A stretch of 64,000 nt of DNA, taken from NCBI RefSeq assembly GCF_002009425.1, contig NZ_CP019936.1:3397297-3461296 (forward strand). Direction: 5' to 3'. Of the stretch, positions 38,159-46,707 are shown one piece after another. The notes beneath the pieces were generated by a model, which searched no databases, was not told the origin of the DNA, and saw only the letters and a list, made by a program, of their open reading frames with translations. A program made the translations under genes and the position numbers. The DNA is from Thiosocius teredinicola. Lineage in GTDB: Bacteria; Pseudomonadota; Gammaproteobacteria; Chromatiales; Chromatiaceae. How positions within the stretch are numbered: position 1 is the first letter of the stretch; the number at the start of each line of letters is the position of its first letter.

Positions 38159-38905
38159 ATGGCTAAGCAATGGTTCATTTCTGATCTGCATCTGTCGAGC
38201 GAACGGCCCGAGACGTTGGCTCTGTTCGAGCAGTTCTGCGCCGAGCAGCCGCACAGCGGCGACCGGGTGTTTATCCTCGGTGACCTGTTCGACGCGTGGA
38301 TCGGTGACGACGACGACGCGGAAACCGCCACCCGCGTGCGCAATGCGCTGCGCGCGCTCGGCGCGCGCGGCGTCGGCATCTTCATTCAACGCGGCAACCG
38401 GGATTTTCTGATGGGCAAACGCCTGATGCGTGACTGCGGTGCGCACCTGCTGCCCGACACGTTCGTCACCCAGGTGGCCGGCCAGCCGACGCTACTGATG
38501 CACGGCGATCTGCTGTGCACCGACGATGTCGATTACCAGAAGGCGCGACGCCGTTTCCGCAACCCGCTGTTTCAGTGGATCATGCTGCGCAAGCCGCTCG
38601 AGGAGCGCCGCCGGATCGCTGCCGAATACCGCCGACGCAGCAAACAGAAGACCTCGATGAAGGCGGCCGACATCATGGACGTCAACGACGACACCGTCGT
38701 GCGTTACCTGCGCAAACATCGCGTCGCGCAGCTGATCCACGGCCATACCCACCGCCCGGCAACACACCAACACGCCTTGGCCGACGGACAGTCAGCAACT
38801 CGCCTGGTGCTGCCCGAATGGCACACCGACCACACGACCTTGTGGCTTGACGACGGTGTGCAATTGCAGCCCGTCGAACTGGCTGCCGACACGTACAAAC
38901 CGTAG
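38159..38905 (+). CDS. lpxH: UDP-2,3-diacylglucosamine diphosphatase
   Basis: 248 residues from MAKQWFISDLHL. Metallophosphoesterase that makes lipid X in lipid A synthesis. Metal ligands are visible: ISDLHLSS (8-15), ILGDLFDAW (about 40-48), RGNRDF, LMHGDLLCTDD (about 113-123) and HGHTHRP (about 194-200). A TACAAT hexamer lies 8 bases before the ATG, so the transcript may have a very short leader. Confirms a Gram-negative envelope. Confidence 0.96.
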   Translation: MAKQWFISDLHLSSERPETLALFEQFCAEQPHSGDRVFILGDLFDAWIGDDDDAETATRVRNALRALGARGVGIFIQRGNRDFLMGKRLMRDCGAHLLPDTFVTQVAGQPTLLMHGDLLCTDDVDYQKARRRFRNPLFQWIMLRKPLEERRRIAAEYRRRSKQKTSMKAADIMDVNDDTVVRYLRKHRVAQLIHGHTHRPATHQHALADGQSATRLVLPEWHTDHTTLWLDDGVQLQPVELAADTYKP

Positions 38906-38923
38906 ACGCACAGGAATCAAGAC

Positions 38924-39292
38924 ATGATCATCGACCACATCGGCTTCGCGATCTCAGACAAGAGCACCAGCGACACCTTCTATGCGAAGGCACTCGCCCC
39001 GCTGGGCATTGTGAAAATCGCCGAGGTGGAGGGCTGGGTCGGTTACGGCAGAAGCGGCAAACCGGAATTCTGGTTCGGCGAGCACGAACAGCCACACAAT
39101 CCAATGCATATCGCCTTCCTTGCCGATACGCGCGACCAGGTCGATGCATTTTATGCAGCGGCTCTGGATGCCGGAGGCAAAGACAACGGACCACCCGGCA
39201 TCCGCGCGATCTATCACCCCAATTACTACGGTGCATTCGTCATCGACCCGGATGGCCACAACATCGAGGCGGTCTGTCACACAGCGACATGA
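38924..39292 (+). CDS. VOC (glyoxalase/bleomycin resistance) family protein
   Basis: 122 residues. Begins MIIDHIGFAISD with the His of a VOC metal site, then EFWFGEHE and, near the end, FVIDPDGHNIEAVCH carrying the second-module Glu. Probably a metal-dependent enzyme of the glyoxalase I/dioxygenase fold; substrate unknown. It starts 18 bases after lpxH on the same strand and ends at a convergent hairpin. Confidence 0.88.
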   Translation: MIIDHIGFAISDKSTSDTFYAKALAPLGIVKIAEVEGWVGYGRSGKPEFWFGEHEQPHNPMHIAFLADTRDQVDAFYAAALDAGGKDNGPPGIRAIYHPNYYGAFVIDPDGHNIEAVCHTAT

Positions 39293-39301
39293 CAGCAATA
39301 C

Positions 39302-39328
39302 CGGGCAAAGCGCCGCGCTGCTTGCCCG
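39302..39328. terminator. Hairpin between two convergent genes
   Basis: CGGGCAA-AGCG pairs with CGCT-GC-TTGCCCG, an 11-base stem with a small internal bulge, in the 39-base gap between convergent stops. No T-tract. Likely a bidirectional terminator or transcript end structure. Confidence 0.4.
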
Positions 39329-39331
39329 CGA

Positions 39332-40027
39332 TCAGACGCCGGTTGCCGAGAACATCGAGCGCCGGCTGAAATTCGCCGGCAGTTCGAACGTCTGCGCGTC
39401 CACTTCGAAGCTGTCGGAAAAATCGACCAGCGACTGGCTGCGACCTTCACTGCGCTCGTGCAAAGGCAGCCCGAAGCGCAGCGTCCAATCGGATTCGTAG
39501 ACGTTGGTCGCCATATCGCACGGCGTGCGCATTTCAAGCGGCATGGCTTGCAGCGTTGCTGCCTGGATGCGGGCCAGTACGCCTTTCAACTCACTGAGTC
39601 CGTCGATGGCGTCCTGCATCACACCCTCGATTACCACGAGATGGCCGCATTCTTCCCCGTTGGCCAACAGCCTGACATTGTTCGGCTGTTGGCCGGCAAC
39701 CGCCGGTGCTTTCTCGTCCGCTTTAATCTCTTCCTGCAGTATCAGGCCGGGCTGCTTGTCAGGCACGTCGGCTGTGGGATTCATGACGAGAATCGCCTGG
39801 TCGTCGACCGAGACGTTGTACAGAATCTCCTGCTGCCGATCGAACAGGGTGTAGCCGTTGGCGCCGCTGCCTTCATCGAGACGCACGTAGTCCGGCGTCA
39901 CCAGTACACGACTGATGTAGGGTTCAGAGCCCTTCTCCCAGACCTGGTAGACGAGCAGCGACGCCTGCTCGGCGCCCGCACTCACAGCGGCCAGCAACAT
40001 CGACACGGTGATCAGGATTTTTTGCAT
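39332..40027 (-). CDS. Secreted protein of unknown function
   Basis: 231 residues with a signal peptide (LITVSMLLAAVSAGAE, cleavage about residue 19). The mature protein has a beta-rich N-terminal half (VYQVWEKGSEPYISRVLVTPDYVRLD) and LFDRQQEILYNV, reminiscent of proteins that handle outer-membrane lipoprotein-like barrels, but no named family is recognised. Its start overlaps the DUF455 gene by 16 bases, with GGAGGCGTT as ribosome-binding site inside that gene. Confidence 0.7.
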   Translation of the reverse strand: MQKILITVSMLLAAVSAGAEQASLLVYQVWEKGSEPYISRVLVTPDYVRLDEGSGANGYTLFDRQQEILYNVSVDDQAILVMNPTADVPDKQPGLILQEEIKADEKAPAVAGQQPNNVRLLANGEECGHLVVIEGVMQDAIDGLSELKGVLARIQAATLQAMPLEMRTPCDMATNVYESDWTLRFGLPLHERSEGRSQSLVDFSDSFEVDAQTFELPANFSRRSMFSATGV

Positions 40028-40821
40028 AACGCCTCCAGGCGTCCCAGCTCAGATTCAGTGAAACCCGCCTGCAGGCGGGCGCTCTTGTGTAGCGGGCAGC
40101 GTATCGCCCCGCCGACATGCTGCTCGAGCAAGTCGAAATAGGTGTCTTCCGGGTCCAGTCCCCGCTGCTCGCACAGATAACGGAACCAGCGTGTACCCGC
40201 TTCGACGTGACCGACCTCGTCACGCAGGATGATGCTGAGCACGTCAACCGTCTGTTGGTCACCGATCGACGCGAATCGTTCCATCATGCCGGGGGTAACG
40301 TCCAGACCGCGGGCCTCGGTCACGCGTGGTACCAGCGCCATGCGGAGCAACACGTCATCGGCCGTCTTCATCGCCAGGTCCCACAGTCCATTGTGGGCCG
40401 GGAAATCGCCGTAACGGTAGCCGAGCTGCCCTAGACGATCCCGCACCAGGCTGAAGTGATAAGCCTCTTCGGCGGCCACCTGCAACCAGTCGCCGTAGTA
40501 GCTGTCGGGCATATCGCGAAAGCGGTACACCGCATCGCAGGCTAGGTTGATGGCATTGAACTCGATGTGCGCGACCGCATGCACCAGCGCCGCCTGCCCC
40601 TCAGGGCTGCCGATGCGACGCTGCGCAAGTTGCGAGGGCGGCACCAGCACCGGCTTGGCGGGACGACCGGCGACCCGGATATCGACCGCCGGTGCCTCAC
40701 CGTCACGCCCCAGCTGTCCCACGCACCAGTCGTCGCGCAAGGCCTTGGCCATCGCGAGTTTCTGATCGACATCGGTTTCGCTGACGCAAGCGGCGGCAGC
40801 GGCAAAGAGGTTTTCGGGCAT
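40012..40821 (-). CDS. DUF455 ferritin-like protein
   Basis: 269 residues. DUF455 family of ferritin-like helical bundles: HIEFNAINLACDAVYRF, EEAYHFSLVRDRL and LRDEVGHVEAGTRWF carry E/H residues that would bind a di-iron centre, as in the related tRNA hydroxylase MiaE. Its reaction is unknown. Second gene of an operon, nine bases after the glycerate kinase and overlapping the secreted protein that follows. Confidence 0.85.
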   Translation of the reverse strand: MPENLFAAAAACVSETDVDQKLAMAKALRDDWCVGQLGRDGEAPAVDIRVAGRPAKPVLVPPSQLAQRRIGSPEGQAALVHAVAHIEFNAINLACDAVYRFRDMPDSYYGDWLQVAAEEAYHFSLVRDRLGQLGYRYGDFPAHNGLWDLAMKTADDVLLRMALVPRVTEARGLDVTPGMMERFASIGDQQTVDVLSIILRDEVGHVEAGTRWFRYLCEQRGLDPEDTYFDLLEQHVGGAIRCPLHKSARLQAGFTESELGRLEALCKKS

Positions 40822-40830
40822 CCGCCGATT

Positions 40831-42078
40831 CTACGCGGCGCCGGTCCCCGCACGCCAGATCATGACCAGATCGGTCACGTTGGTGCCGGTCGGACCGGTG
40901 CAAATCAGATCGCCGGTGTTTTCCAGAAAGGTACCGGCGTCGGCGCGCCTGAGGCAATCCGCGACCGACAGCTCATCCGTTCGGCCCCGCGAGACGGTCT
41001 GGTTGTCCACCAGTCCACCGGCATCCTCGGTCGGACCGTCGGTGCCGTCGGTGCCGGCACACAGGGCAACCGCCGGGATGTCGCCGGCAACAGCCTGCGC
41101 AAGGTGCAAAGCGAGCTGCTGGTTGCGCCCGCCGCGCCCGGGGCGGTCCGGCAGCATCACGGTCACCTCGCCGCCCCACAGATGCACCGTATCCGGAACC
41201 GCCTGCACGGCTTGCGCGATGTGCCGCGCGACATCTTCGATGTCGCCGTCGACGTGATCGGCATAGCGTTCGACCGACAGCCCTCGCCCACGCAGTACCC
41301 GCTCGGCCGCTGCCAGGGCGTGATCGAGCGTGGCGATCACCTCAACATCAGGTCTTGCGCCGTCTCCCGCAGGCGGGTCGCCCGCCGATGGCAGCAGCTT
41401 GGTCATCCAATCCGGCAGGCCCGGCGGCAGATCGTAGGTCTCCGGCGGTACCAGCGGTCCGGATCCGATCACCGCGGGGTCGTCACCCTCGACGTCCGAG
41501 ATCAGCAGACCCGTCACCGGGTGTCCGGCAAGCAATTCGGCCAGCCCGCCGCCTTTTAGCTGTGACAGACGACGCCTGACCGCATTGACCTGGGCGATCG
41601 GCAGACCGTTGCCGAGCAACCAACGGTTGACGCGCGCCAGGTCGCCGAGCGTTACGCCCGGTCGCAGCACCTCGACGATCGCTGATGCCCCGCCGGAAAT
41701 CAGCACCAGCACCGGGAGGTCTTGCGGCAGTCCGGCCACGTAGTCCACCAGGACCTCGCCGCCAGCAAGGCTGCTCTCATCGGGCATCGGGTGCGCACCT
41801 TCACACACGCGAAAGATCGCGGGATCGAGTGCATAGCCGCCGGCATGGCCGGTCTTGGTGACGACCAGCCCGCTGTGGCAATTGTCGCCGAGTACCTGCT
41901 GCGCCCCATAGGCCATCGCGGCTGCCGCCTTGCCCAAGGCAATGACGGCCATCGGCGCACTCTGTGGATGGCTGCGCAGCCAGTTGGCGGTGACATTGTC
42001 GCCTTCGACCACGCTCACAGCGGCCTCGAACGCCGCCAGCAGCGCTTCCCTTATCCGTTTCACATCTTTGGCTGCCAT
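40831..42078 (-). CDS. Glycerate kinase (DUF4147/MOFRL type)
   Basis: 415 residues. N-terminal DUF4147 (ALGKAAAAMAYGAQQVLGD, TKTGHAGGYALD) and C-terminal MOFRL domain (LWGGEVTVMLPDRPGRGGRNQQLALHLA, CAGTDGTDGPTEDAGGLVDN) characterise class II glycerate kinases, which phosphorylate glycerate to 2-phosphoglycerate. Pathway position is consistent with C2/photorespiratory or hydroxypyruvate metabolism. First gene of a three-gene operon. Divergent from the channel pair at 42.2 kb. Confidence 0.93.
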   Translation of the reverse strand: MAAKDVKRIREALLAAFEAAVSVVEGDNVTANWLRSHPQSAPMAVIALGKAAAAMAYGAQQVLGDNCHSGLVVTKTGHAGGYALDPAIFRVCEGAHPMPDESSLAGGEVLVDYVAGLPQDLPVLVLISGGASAIVEVLRPGVTLGDLARVNRWLLGNGLPIAQVNAVRRRLSQLKGGGLAELLAGHPVTGLLISDVEGDDPAVIGSGPLVPPETYDLPPGLPDWMTKLLPSAGDPPAGDGARPDVEVIATLDHALAAAERVLRGRGLSVERYADHVDGDIEDVARHIAQAVQAVPDTVHLWGGEVTVMLPDRPGRGGRNQQLALHLAQAVAGDIPAVALCAGTDGTDGPTEDAGGLVDNQTVSRGRTDELSVADCLRRADAGTFLENTGDLICTGPTGTNVTDLVMIWRAGTGAA

Positions 42079-42189
42079 CAGCGCTCCGAATACAACTCGA
42101 CCAAGGCCTCATGATAGTATCGGGCCGGTTTTCAGCGGTGCGAAACCGTTTGCCCGGGGTCTCATCCTAACCCCTACGAGGTTATCCAG

Positions 42190-43122
42190 TTGGAAAGCAT
42201 CAACCTGCGGCGCCACTACAGCCGAAACACCCTGCTCCGCCTGATTCTGATAGCCGCGGCCGCCGCCGCGTTGATCGTGTGGAAACTCGACCTGATCAAC
42301 ACCGTCTATTTCAAGGATCAGCTTACCGCAACCGGCTGGGTGATCAACGGCGCGATCCTGGCGTTGTTTCTGGTCGGGTTGTTGCGCGCCGTCGGCATTC
42401 TCGTCGGCTATATGCGTGAAGAAGGTGCGCTCGAACGCTTCGTGCGCAACCTGGAAAAACACGCCGATGCCGAGCCGCTCAAGGGCGTGAACACCGGCAC
42501 GATCATCGCTCGCCGCTACATCACGATGCGCCGTCTGAGCGAGGCGCGCACGCCGATCAACCAGAATGCCCTGGCGGCCACCCTGGTCGCCAGCGAAAGC
42601 ACGCGCAACGGCCTGCCGCGCTTCATCAACAATATCCTGATCCTCACCGGCGTGTTCGGCACCATCGTATCGCTGTCGATGGCCCTGATCGGCGCGTCCG
42701 ACGTGTTGGAAAACGCCATCAGTGCGACCGGCATGGGCATGGTCATTCACGGCATGTCGACGGCGCTGTCCACCACGATCACCGCTATCGTGTGCTACGT
42801 ATTCTTCGGTTATATCTATCAACGCCTGACCGATGCGCAGACCAACCTGATCAGTGGCGTCGAACAGGTCACGACGAACTACCTGATGCCCAAGTTCCAG
42901 GTACAGACCGACAACGTGCTGTACGAATTCACCGGCTTGCTGCGCTCGATTCAGGGCCTGGTCGACCAGCTGCAGAAATCGCAGCTCGGCTTCGAGTCGA
43001 TGCAGGATCAGATCGCCGACACCCTCGAGATCTACCGCGACAAGATTGAAACCTTCGATGAGCGCCTCGACGTCATCGTGCGCCAGCTGCGCCTCGGCTT
43101 CCGTCTGCGGGAAGACGAATGA
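42190..43122 (+). CDS. MotA/TolQ/ExbB-type proton channel subunit of an uncharacterised motor
   Basis: 310 residues; TTG start eight bases after GAGG. Four membrane segments at about 14-34, 48-74, 145-170 and 183-210. The last two carry the superfamily signature: TGVFGTIVSLSM (TM3) and HGMSTALSTTITAIVCYV (TM4), the proton-pathway helices of ExbB/TolQ/MotA. A cytoplasmic loop (about 75-142) separates helix pairs and a roughly 100-residue helical tail (212-310) follows. Its stop shares ATGA with the next gene. It resembles none of the flagellar MotA, TolQ or ExbB proteins closely, and no tonB, tolA or flagellar motor gene is adjacent. I infer a 5:2-type ion-driven motor of unknown purpose. Confidence 0.82.
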   Translation: MESINLRRHYSRNTLLRLILIAAAAAALIVWKLDLINTVYFKDQLTATGWVINGAILALFLVGLLRAVGILVGYMREEGALERFVRNLEKHADAEPLKGVNTGTIIARRYITMRRLSEARTPINQNALAATLVASESTRNGLPRFINNILILTGVFGTIVSLSMALIGASDVLENAISATGMGMVIHGMSTALSTTITAIVCYVFFGYIYQRLTDAQTNLISGVEQVTTNYLMPKFQVQTDNVLYEFTGLLRSIQGLVDQLQKSQLGFESMQDQIADTLEIYRDKIETFDERLDVIVRQLRLGFRLREDE

Positions 43123-44138
43123 GTCACGATGGCTTTACCGACCTTCGGCTGAACAACGGCGGCACCGAGCTGCAGGAAGGCTTCTGGCCTTCGTTCACCG
43201 ACATCATGACCGTGGTGGTCATGATCTTCCTGATCTCGATGGTGGTGCTCCTGGTGCGCAACATGGAGCTGGTTACCCAGCTGCGCGCGACGATGGAAGC
43301 CGAGCGCATCGCCGCCGAACTGGCGCGCGCTACCGGCGAAGAAAAAGACAATCTGTCGGTCGCGCTGCACCAGGCCGAAGAGCGGCTGCAAAGCATGCAG
43401 CTCGAAATCATGCGATTACAGGACAAAGGACTGGAAAGCGAACAGCTGATCGCCGAACAGCTGCGTGCAATCACCGGCCTCACCAATCAACGCGATGACC
43501 TGACCAAGCAGGCAGCCCGTCTCAGCCTGTTGCGCGAGCAACTGGAGGCGGATGTCAAAAAGCGGCAGGCGCAACTGGAACAGACCCGGGCCACGCTGGA
43601 CGACAAGCAGCTCAAACTCAGCACAGCGGAGCGCAGCATAACCACGCTGGAAGAAAACCTGGCCGAACTGCGTACCCGCTACGATGCAAGCCAGGCGCAG
43701 AGCGAACGCCTGCAGCAGACGCTCGACGAACAGCGCGACACCATCGAGGCGGCGCAACTCTCGCAGCAGGAGATGGAACGACGCTACCTGGTGCTCAACG
43801 ACGACTACGACAAGCTCAAGGTCAAATACGACAAGCTGGTACGCCCAGCGCGCAGCCCGGCCGGCCGCTACCTGATCGAAGTGCGCTATTGGAAGGAAAA
43901 CGGCGGTTATCGCCTGTCATGGCGTGAAGGCGGCGACGGGGCCTTCCAGTCGGTCAGTCGCAAGCAACTCGATAACGTCTTGTCGCGTCTGTCAACGGAG
44001 AAACCGGACGGCCTGTACGTCAAAGTGATCTTCCCCGAGAACAGCGGCTTGTCGTACAACGAGGCCTGGGAACTGACCAGTCACCTGCACAACAACTACG
44101 ACTACTACTTCAAAGAAGAGTCGACGGGCAGCGAGTAA
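43119..44138 (+). CDS. MotB/ExbD-topology protein with long coiled coil
   Basis: 339 residues. Single N-terminal membrane helix (about 24-47) led by WPSFTDIMT, in which Asp28 occupies the place of the proton-carrying Asp of MotB, ExbD and ZorB. A coiled coil of about 200 residues follows (about 48-258, leucine/charged heptads), then a C-terminal globular domain (about 265-339, RYLIEVRYWKENGGYRL and GLYVKVIFPEN). There is no OmpA-like peptidoglycan-binding domain. With N-in topology the coil would project into the periplasm. Coupled to the channel subunit by ATGA. Confidence 0.78.
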   Translation: MSHDGFTDLRLNNGGTELQEGFWPSFTDIMTVVVMIFLISMVVLLVRNMELVTQLRATMEAERIAAELARATGEEKDNLSVALHQAEERLQSMQLEIMRLQDKGLESEQLIAEQLRAITGLTNQRDDLTKQAARLSLLREQLEADVKKRQAQLEQTRATLDDKQLKLSTAERSITTLEENLAELRTRYDASQAQSERLQQTLDEQRDTIEAAQLSQQEMERRYLVLNDDYDKLKVKYDKLVRPARSPAGRYLIEVRYWKENGGYRLSWREGGDGAFQSVSRKQLDNVLSRLSTEKPDGLYVKVIFPENSGLSYNEAWELTSHLHNNYDYYFKEESTGSE

Positions 44139-44145
44139 TAGCCGC

Positions 44146-45135
44146 ATGGCGCTGATACCCGTCAACCTGATCACCGGGTTTCTCGGCGTCGGCAAGACAA
44201 CGTCGGTACGTCATCTGCTCGACCATCACCCAGCCAATGAACGCTGGGCGGTGCTGGTCAACGAATTCGGCGATGTCGGTATCGATGGCGCGCTGCTCGG
44301 CGACGAGGGTGTGGTCGTGCAAGAGGTCGCCGGCGGCTGTCTGTGTTGCGTCAGCGCGCCAGCGTTCACGACCGGTCTAAACCGCCTGATCCGACAACAC
44401 AGACCCGACCGCATCCTGATCGAACCGAGCGGCCTCGGCCACCCAGCGCAGGTGCTGAGCACACTGACCGGCCCGCTGTATCAACAGGTGCTCGATGTAC
44501 GCGCCACGATCTGCATCATCGACGCACGCCATCTCGCTTCGGCTCGGCACATTGAGCATCCGACCTTTCAGGACCAGATACACCTTGCCGACGTGCTGGT
44601 CGCCAACAAGGTCGACCTGTATTCCGATGTCGACAAGTCGAGATTCGAGGGCTTCGCCAACACCCTTGATCCGGCCAAGAGCAAGATCGGCTACACCGAC
44701 CACGGCCAATTCGATCCCCAGTGGCTCGACCTGGCGCGCGCATCCGAACGCCGTGCCGCGTTTCCCGAGGCCCACGCGTTCCTTGTCGAGACCGCCAACG
44801 AACACGACCACCAACATGCTCCGCAAGTCGACAGTGAATGGTTGCTGCTCGAAGGGCAGGCAGACGGCTACTACCGCGCCGGCTGGGTCATGAACGCGCA
44901 ACATCCATGGTCGAGCGGAAAGCTCACGCGGTTTCTCGACGGCCTCGGTGTGGAACGCAAGAAAGGCGTGTTCCGTACCGATCATGGCTGGCAAGGTTAT
45001 AACCAGGGTGCATGGCAGCCTGCGTCTGCTCCTTCCGATAGCAACAACCGCTTCGAAGTCATCGATGCCGATCGCATCGATGTGAACGCAATAGATAAAG
45101 GGATGAGGAACATCGATGCCGACGCTGCGCCATGA
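44146..45135 (+). CDS. COG0523 (CobW/YjiA-type) G3E GTPase
   Basis: 329 residues. Walker A GFLGVGKTTSVR (about 10-21), the metal-binding CxCC motif GGCLCCV (about 63-69), NEFGDVGID, EPSGLGHPAQ and NKVDLY, then a C-terminal CobW_C domain with QADGYYRAGWVMN. These are metal-chaperone GTPases for Zn, Co or Fe. It begins seven bases after the coiled-coil protein, so it shares their operon, hinting at metal-linked function. No Zur-site was seen by eye. Confidence 0.9.
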   Translation: MALIPVNLITGFLGVGKTTSVRHLLDHHPANERWAVLVNEFGDVGIDGALLGDEGVVVQEVAGGCLCCVSAPAFTTGLNRLIRQHRPDRILIEPSGLGHPAQVLSTLTGPLYQQVLDVRATICIIDARHLASARHIEHPTFQDQIHLADVLVANKVDLYSDVDKSRFEGFANTLDPAKSKIGYTDHGQFDPQWLDLARASERRAAFPEAHAFLVETANEHDHQHAPQVDSEWLLLEGQADGYYRAGWVMNAQHPWSSGKLTRFLDGLGVERKKGVFRTDHGWQGYNQGAWQPASAPSDSNNRFEVIDADRIDVNAIDKGMRNIDADAAP

Positions 45136-45272
45136 TGGCGATCCGATGGCCGCAAGCGACATACACTAGCGCCTGATGATTCAAGCTGGTATTGACGGCG
45201 ATCATTCAAGCTTGGCTTATGTCGGTCGATGGGTGCTGCATCGATCAAACGTTTCCCGGCAACCCTTCGACA

Positions 45273-45707
45273 ATGGACTTCGATCAAATCTACAAGCCGC
45301 CGCAAAGCGAGAGCGTCGACAACGTTCGCCCACCCTTGGCAATCATCGCCTGCTACGCACTCGTCGCATTGTTCTGTGCGGCGGGCTTAACCTTGGCCGT
45401 GCTGGAACTCGGTTTCGCCAGATTAGATTTCTCGGACGGGATCGAATACTTTGCGCTTCAATGTACGCTCACGCTGGTACTCGGCTGGCTGTTGTTCAAT
45501 CCGATCAGGCAACGGGACGCTAAAGCCCACCTGACACCAGCTGTCCTGATTGTCGTTGTCGTTGCGTTCGAATTATTCGACATCATGGACAACGGCTTTG
45601 CGTTCAATGCGGCCTTCTATGTATCGATTATCGAATCCATCGTATTGGCCACGATGATTGCACTATTGAGAACACCCGCGGGACGAAGCTGGTGCAACAT
45701 TCCGTAG
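45273..45707 (+). CDS. Small multi-pass membrane protein, unknown
   Basis: 144 residues from MDFDQIYKPP, the most plausible start; a longer frame opens at 45192. A polar N-terminus of about 20 residues precedes four hydrophobic segments (LAIIACYALVALFCAAGLTLAV, FALQCTLTLVLGWLLF, LTPAVLIVVVVAFELF, FYVSIIESIVLATMIALL). No family recognised. First of a set of similar small four-helix genes on the plus strand. Confidence 0.6.
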   Translation: MDFDQIYKPPQSESVDNVRPPLAIIACYALVALFCAAGLTLAVLELGFARLDFSDGIEYFALQCTLTLVLGWLLFNPIRQRDAKAHLTPAVLIVVVVAFELFDIMDNGFAFNAAFYVSIIESIVLATMIALLRTPAGRSWCNIP

Positions 45708-45743
45708 GTTGAACGACCAGGATCGGCACGTCTTCCACACACC

Positions 45744-46208
45744 ATGAATACCTCATCAGAAAAGCCAGACCAAGGTATCGTTGAGCGTGACGCGGCACCC
45801 TCCGTGTACCGGCGCCCATGGGTGCTGATTGTTCTGTACGCGCTGACCGGGCCTTTCATCGGTGCGCTGGTCGTCATCGCTGGGATATCGTTGACCACCG
45901 AAGATATCAATGCATCCCGGTTCAAGGAGCTGGCCCTGTTCACACTGGTATTCGCCTATCCGCTTGGGCTCATCCCAGCCATCACAGCCGGCATTGTCCA
46001 CGCGCTCACTCAAACCACGCTGGCGCGCATGGCGACAATCGCACTGGTGTGCACGAGCGGCATGACGGCCGCGTTCCTTCAGCTTTTTGTGCTGGGCAAC
46101 CCCGGCTCCGTTTTCAGCGATCTGTATTCGCTGATGGCGTTCGCGCTCCCTTCGTTGACCGCCGCGCTGATCCTTTCGACTTGGTTCACGCGCCCGCATC
46201 GCGCCTAG
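45744..46208 (+). CDS. Small multi-pass membrane protein, unknown
   Basis: 154 residues. N-terminal polar tail of about 28 residues, then four membrane segments (LIVLYALTGPFIGALVVIAG, LALFTLVFAYPLGLIPAITAG, IALVCTSGMTAAFLQLFVLG, LMAFALPSLTAALILSTWF). It starts 36 bases after the preceding small membrane gene. Helix pattern loosely resembles the gene at 46.7 kb, hinting at distant paralogy, but no named family. Confidence 0.6.
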   Translation: MNTSSEKPDQGIVERDAAPSVYRRPWVLIVLYALTGPFIGALVVIAGISLTTEDINASRFKELALFTLVFAYPLGLIPAITAGIVHALTQTTLARMATIALVCTSGMTAAFLQLFVLGNPGSVFSDLYSLMAFALPSLTAALILSTWFTRPHRA

Positions 46209-46416
46209 GTCACACGAAGAGTCATCCTGTTCTCGAACACCCTGCAGTGATTGTTGGTGCCGACAGGGGCTGGTAAATTGTTCGTTCCATGGACACACGC
46301 CAAACCAGCCTACTGTCGAACGGCGAACAATAAGGAAATCCGATGGTCACCACGTCGCCGCATTGCCGGCCACCATCACACTACCCCGCCGACCTGCGTA
46401 TCGGGAGACTTCCGCC

Positions 46417-46707
46417 GTGGCGCGCTTAGTTGGATTCTTCGTGTTCTGGGGCGGCGTTATCGCCAGCGTTGACGATCTTTCTGCCTGGTCGGTTCTCTTT
46501 GCCCTTGCCGGGGCAGCCATGTGGTTCAATCTGAAACCGACATTCCGCCCGCTCGGCATCGCTCTGATGGTCTGGGCCGTGGTCGATGGGTTTACCATCG
46601 AACTCGGTGTGATGAACTTCTTCGGCTTCCTCATCGGCCTTGTGCTAAGCGGCTACGTGGATGGGGACATCGATGATCAAGACGAGCAATTTCCTTTCAT
46701 CAGATGA
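46417..46707 (+). CDS. Small membrane protein, unknown
   Basis: 96 residues from GTG (VARLVGFFVF), chosen because GGGAG lies 9 bases upstream; a TTG 18 codons earlier is an alternative. Three to four hydrophobic segments (GFFVFWGGVIASVDDL, WSVLFALAGAAMWF, PLGIALMVWAVVDGF, VMNFFGFLIGLVLSGYV) and an acidic C-terminus (DGDIDDQDEQFPF). No family recognised. Overlaps the start of the next gene. Confidence 0.5.
   Translation: MARLVGFFVFWGGVIASVDDLSAWSVLFALAGAAMWFNLKPTFRPLGIALMVWAVVDGFTIELGVMNFFGFLIGLVLSGYVDGDIDDQDEQFPFIR

Noticed and set aside
42190-44138. ZorA/ZorB of a Zorya anti-phage system
   Set aside because: The channel protein and one-helix partner resemble ZorA/ZorB in topology, but the partner lacks the OmpA domain and no ZorC, ZorD or ZorE helicase/nuclease gene is nearby. 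Neighbours are a metal-chaperone GTPase and a glycerate kinase.
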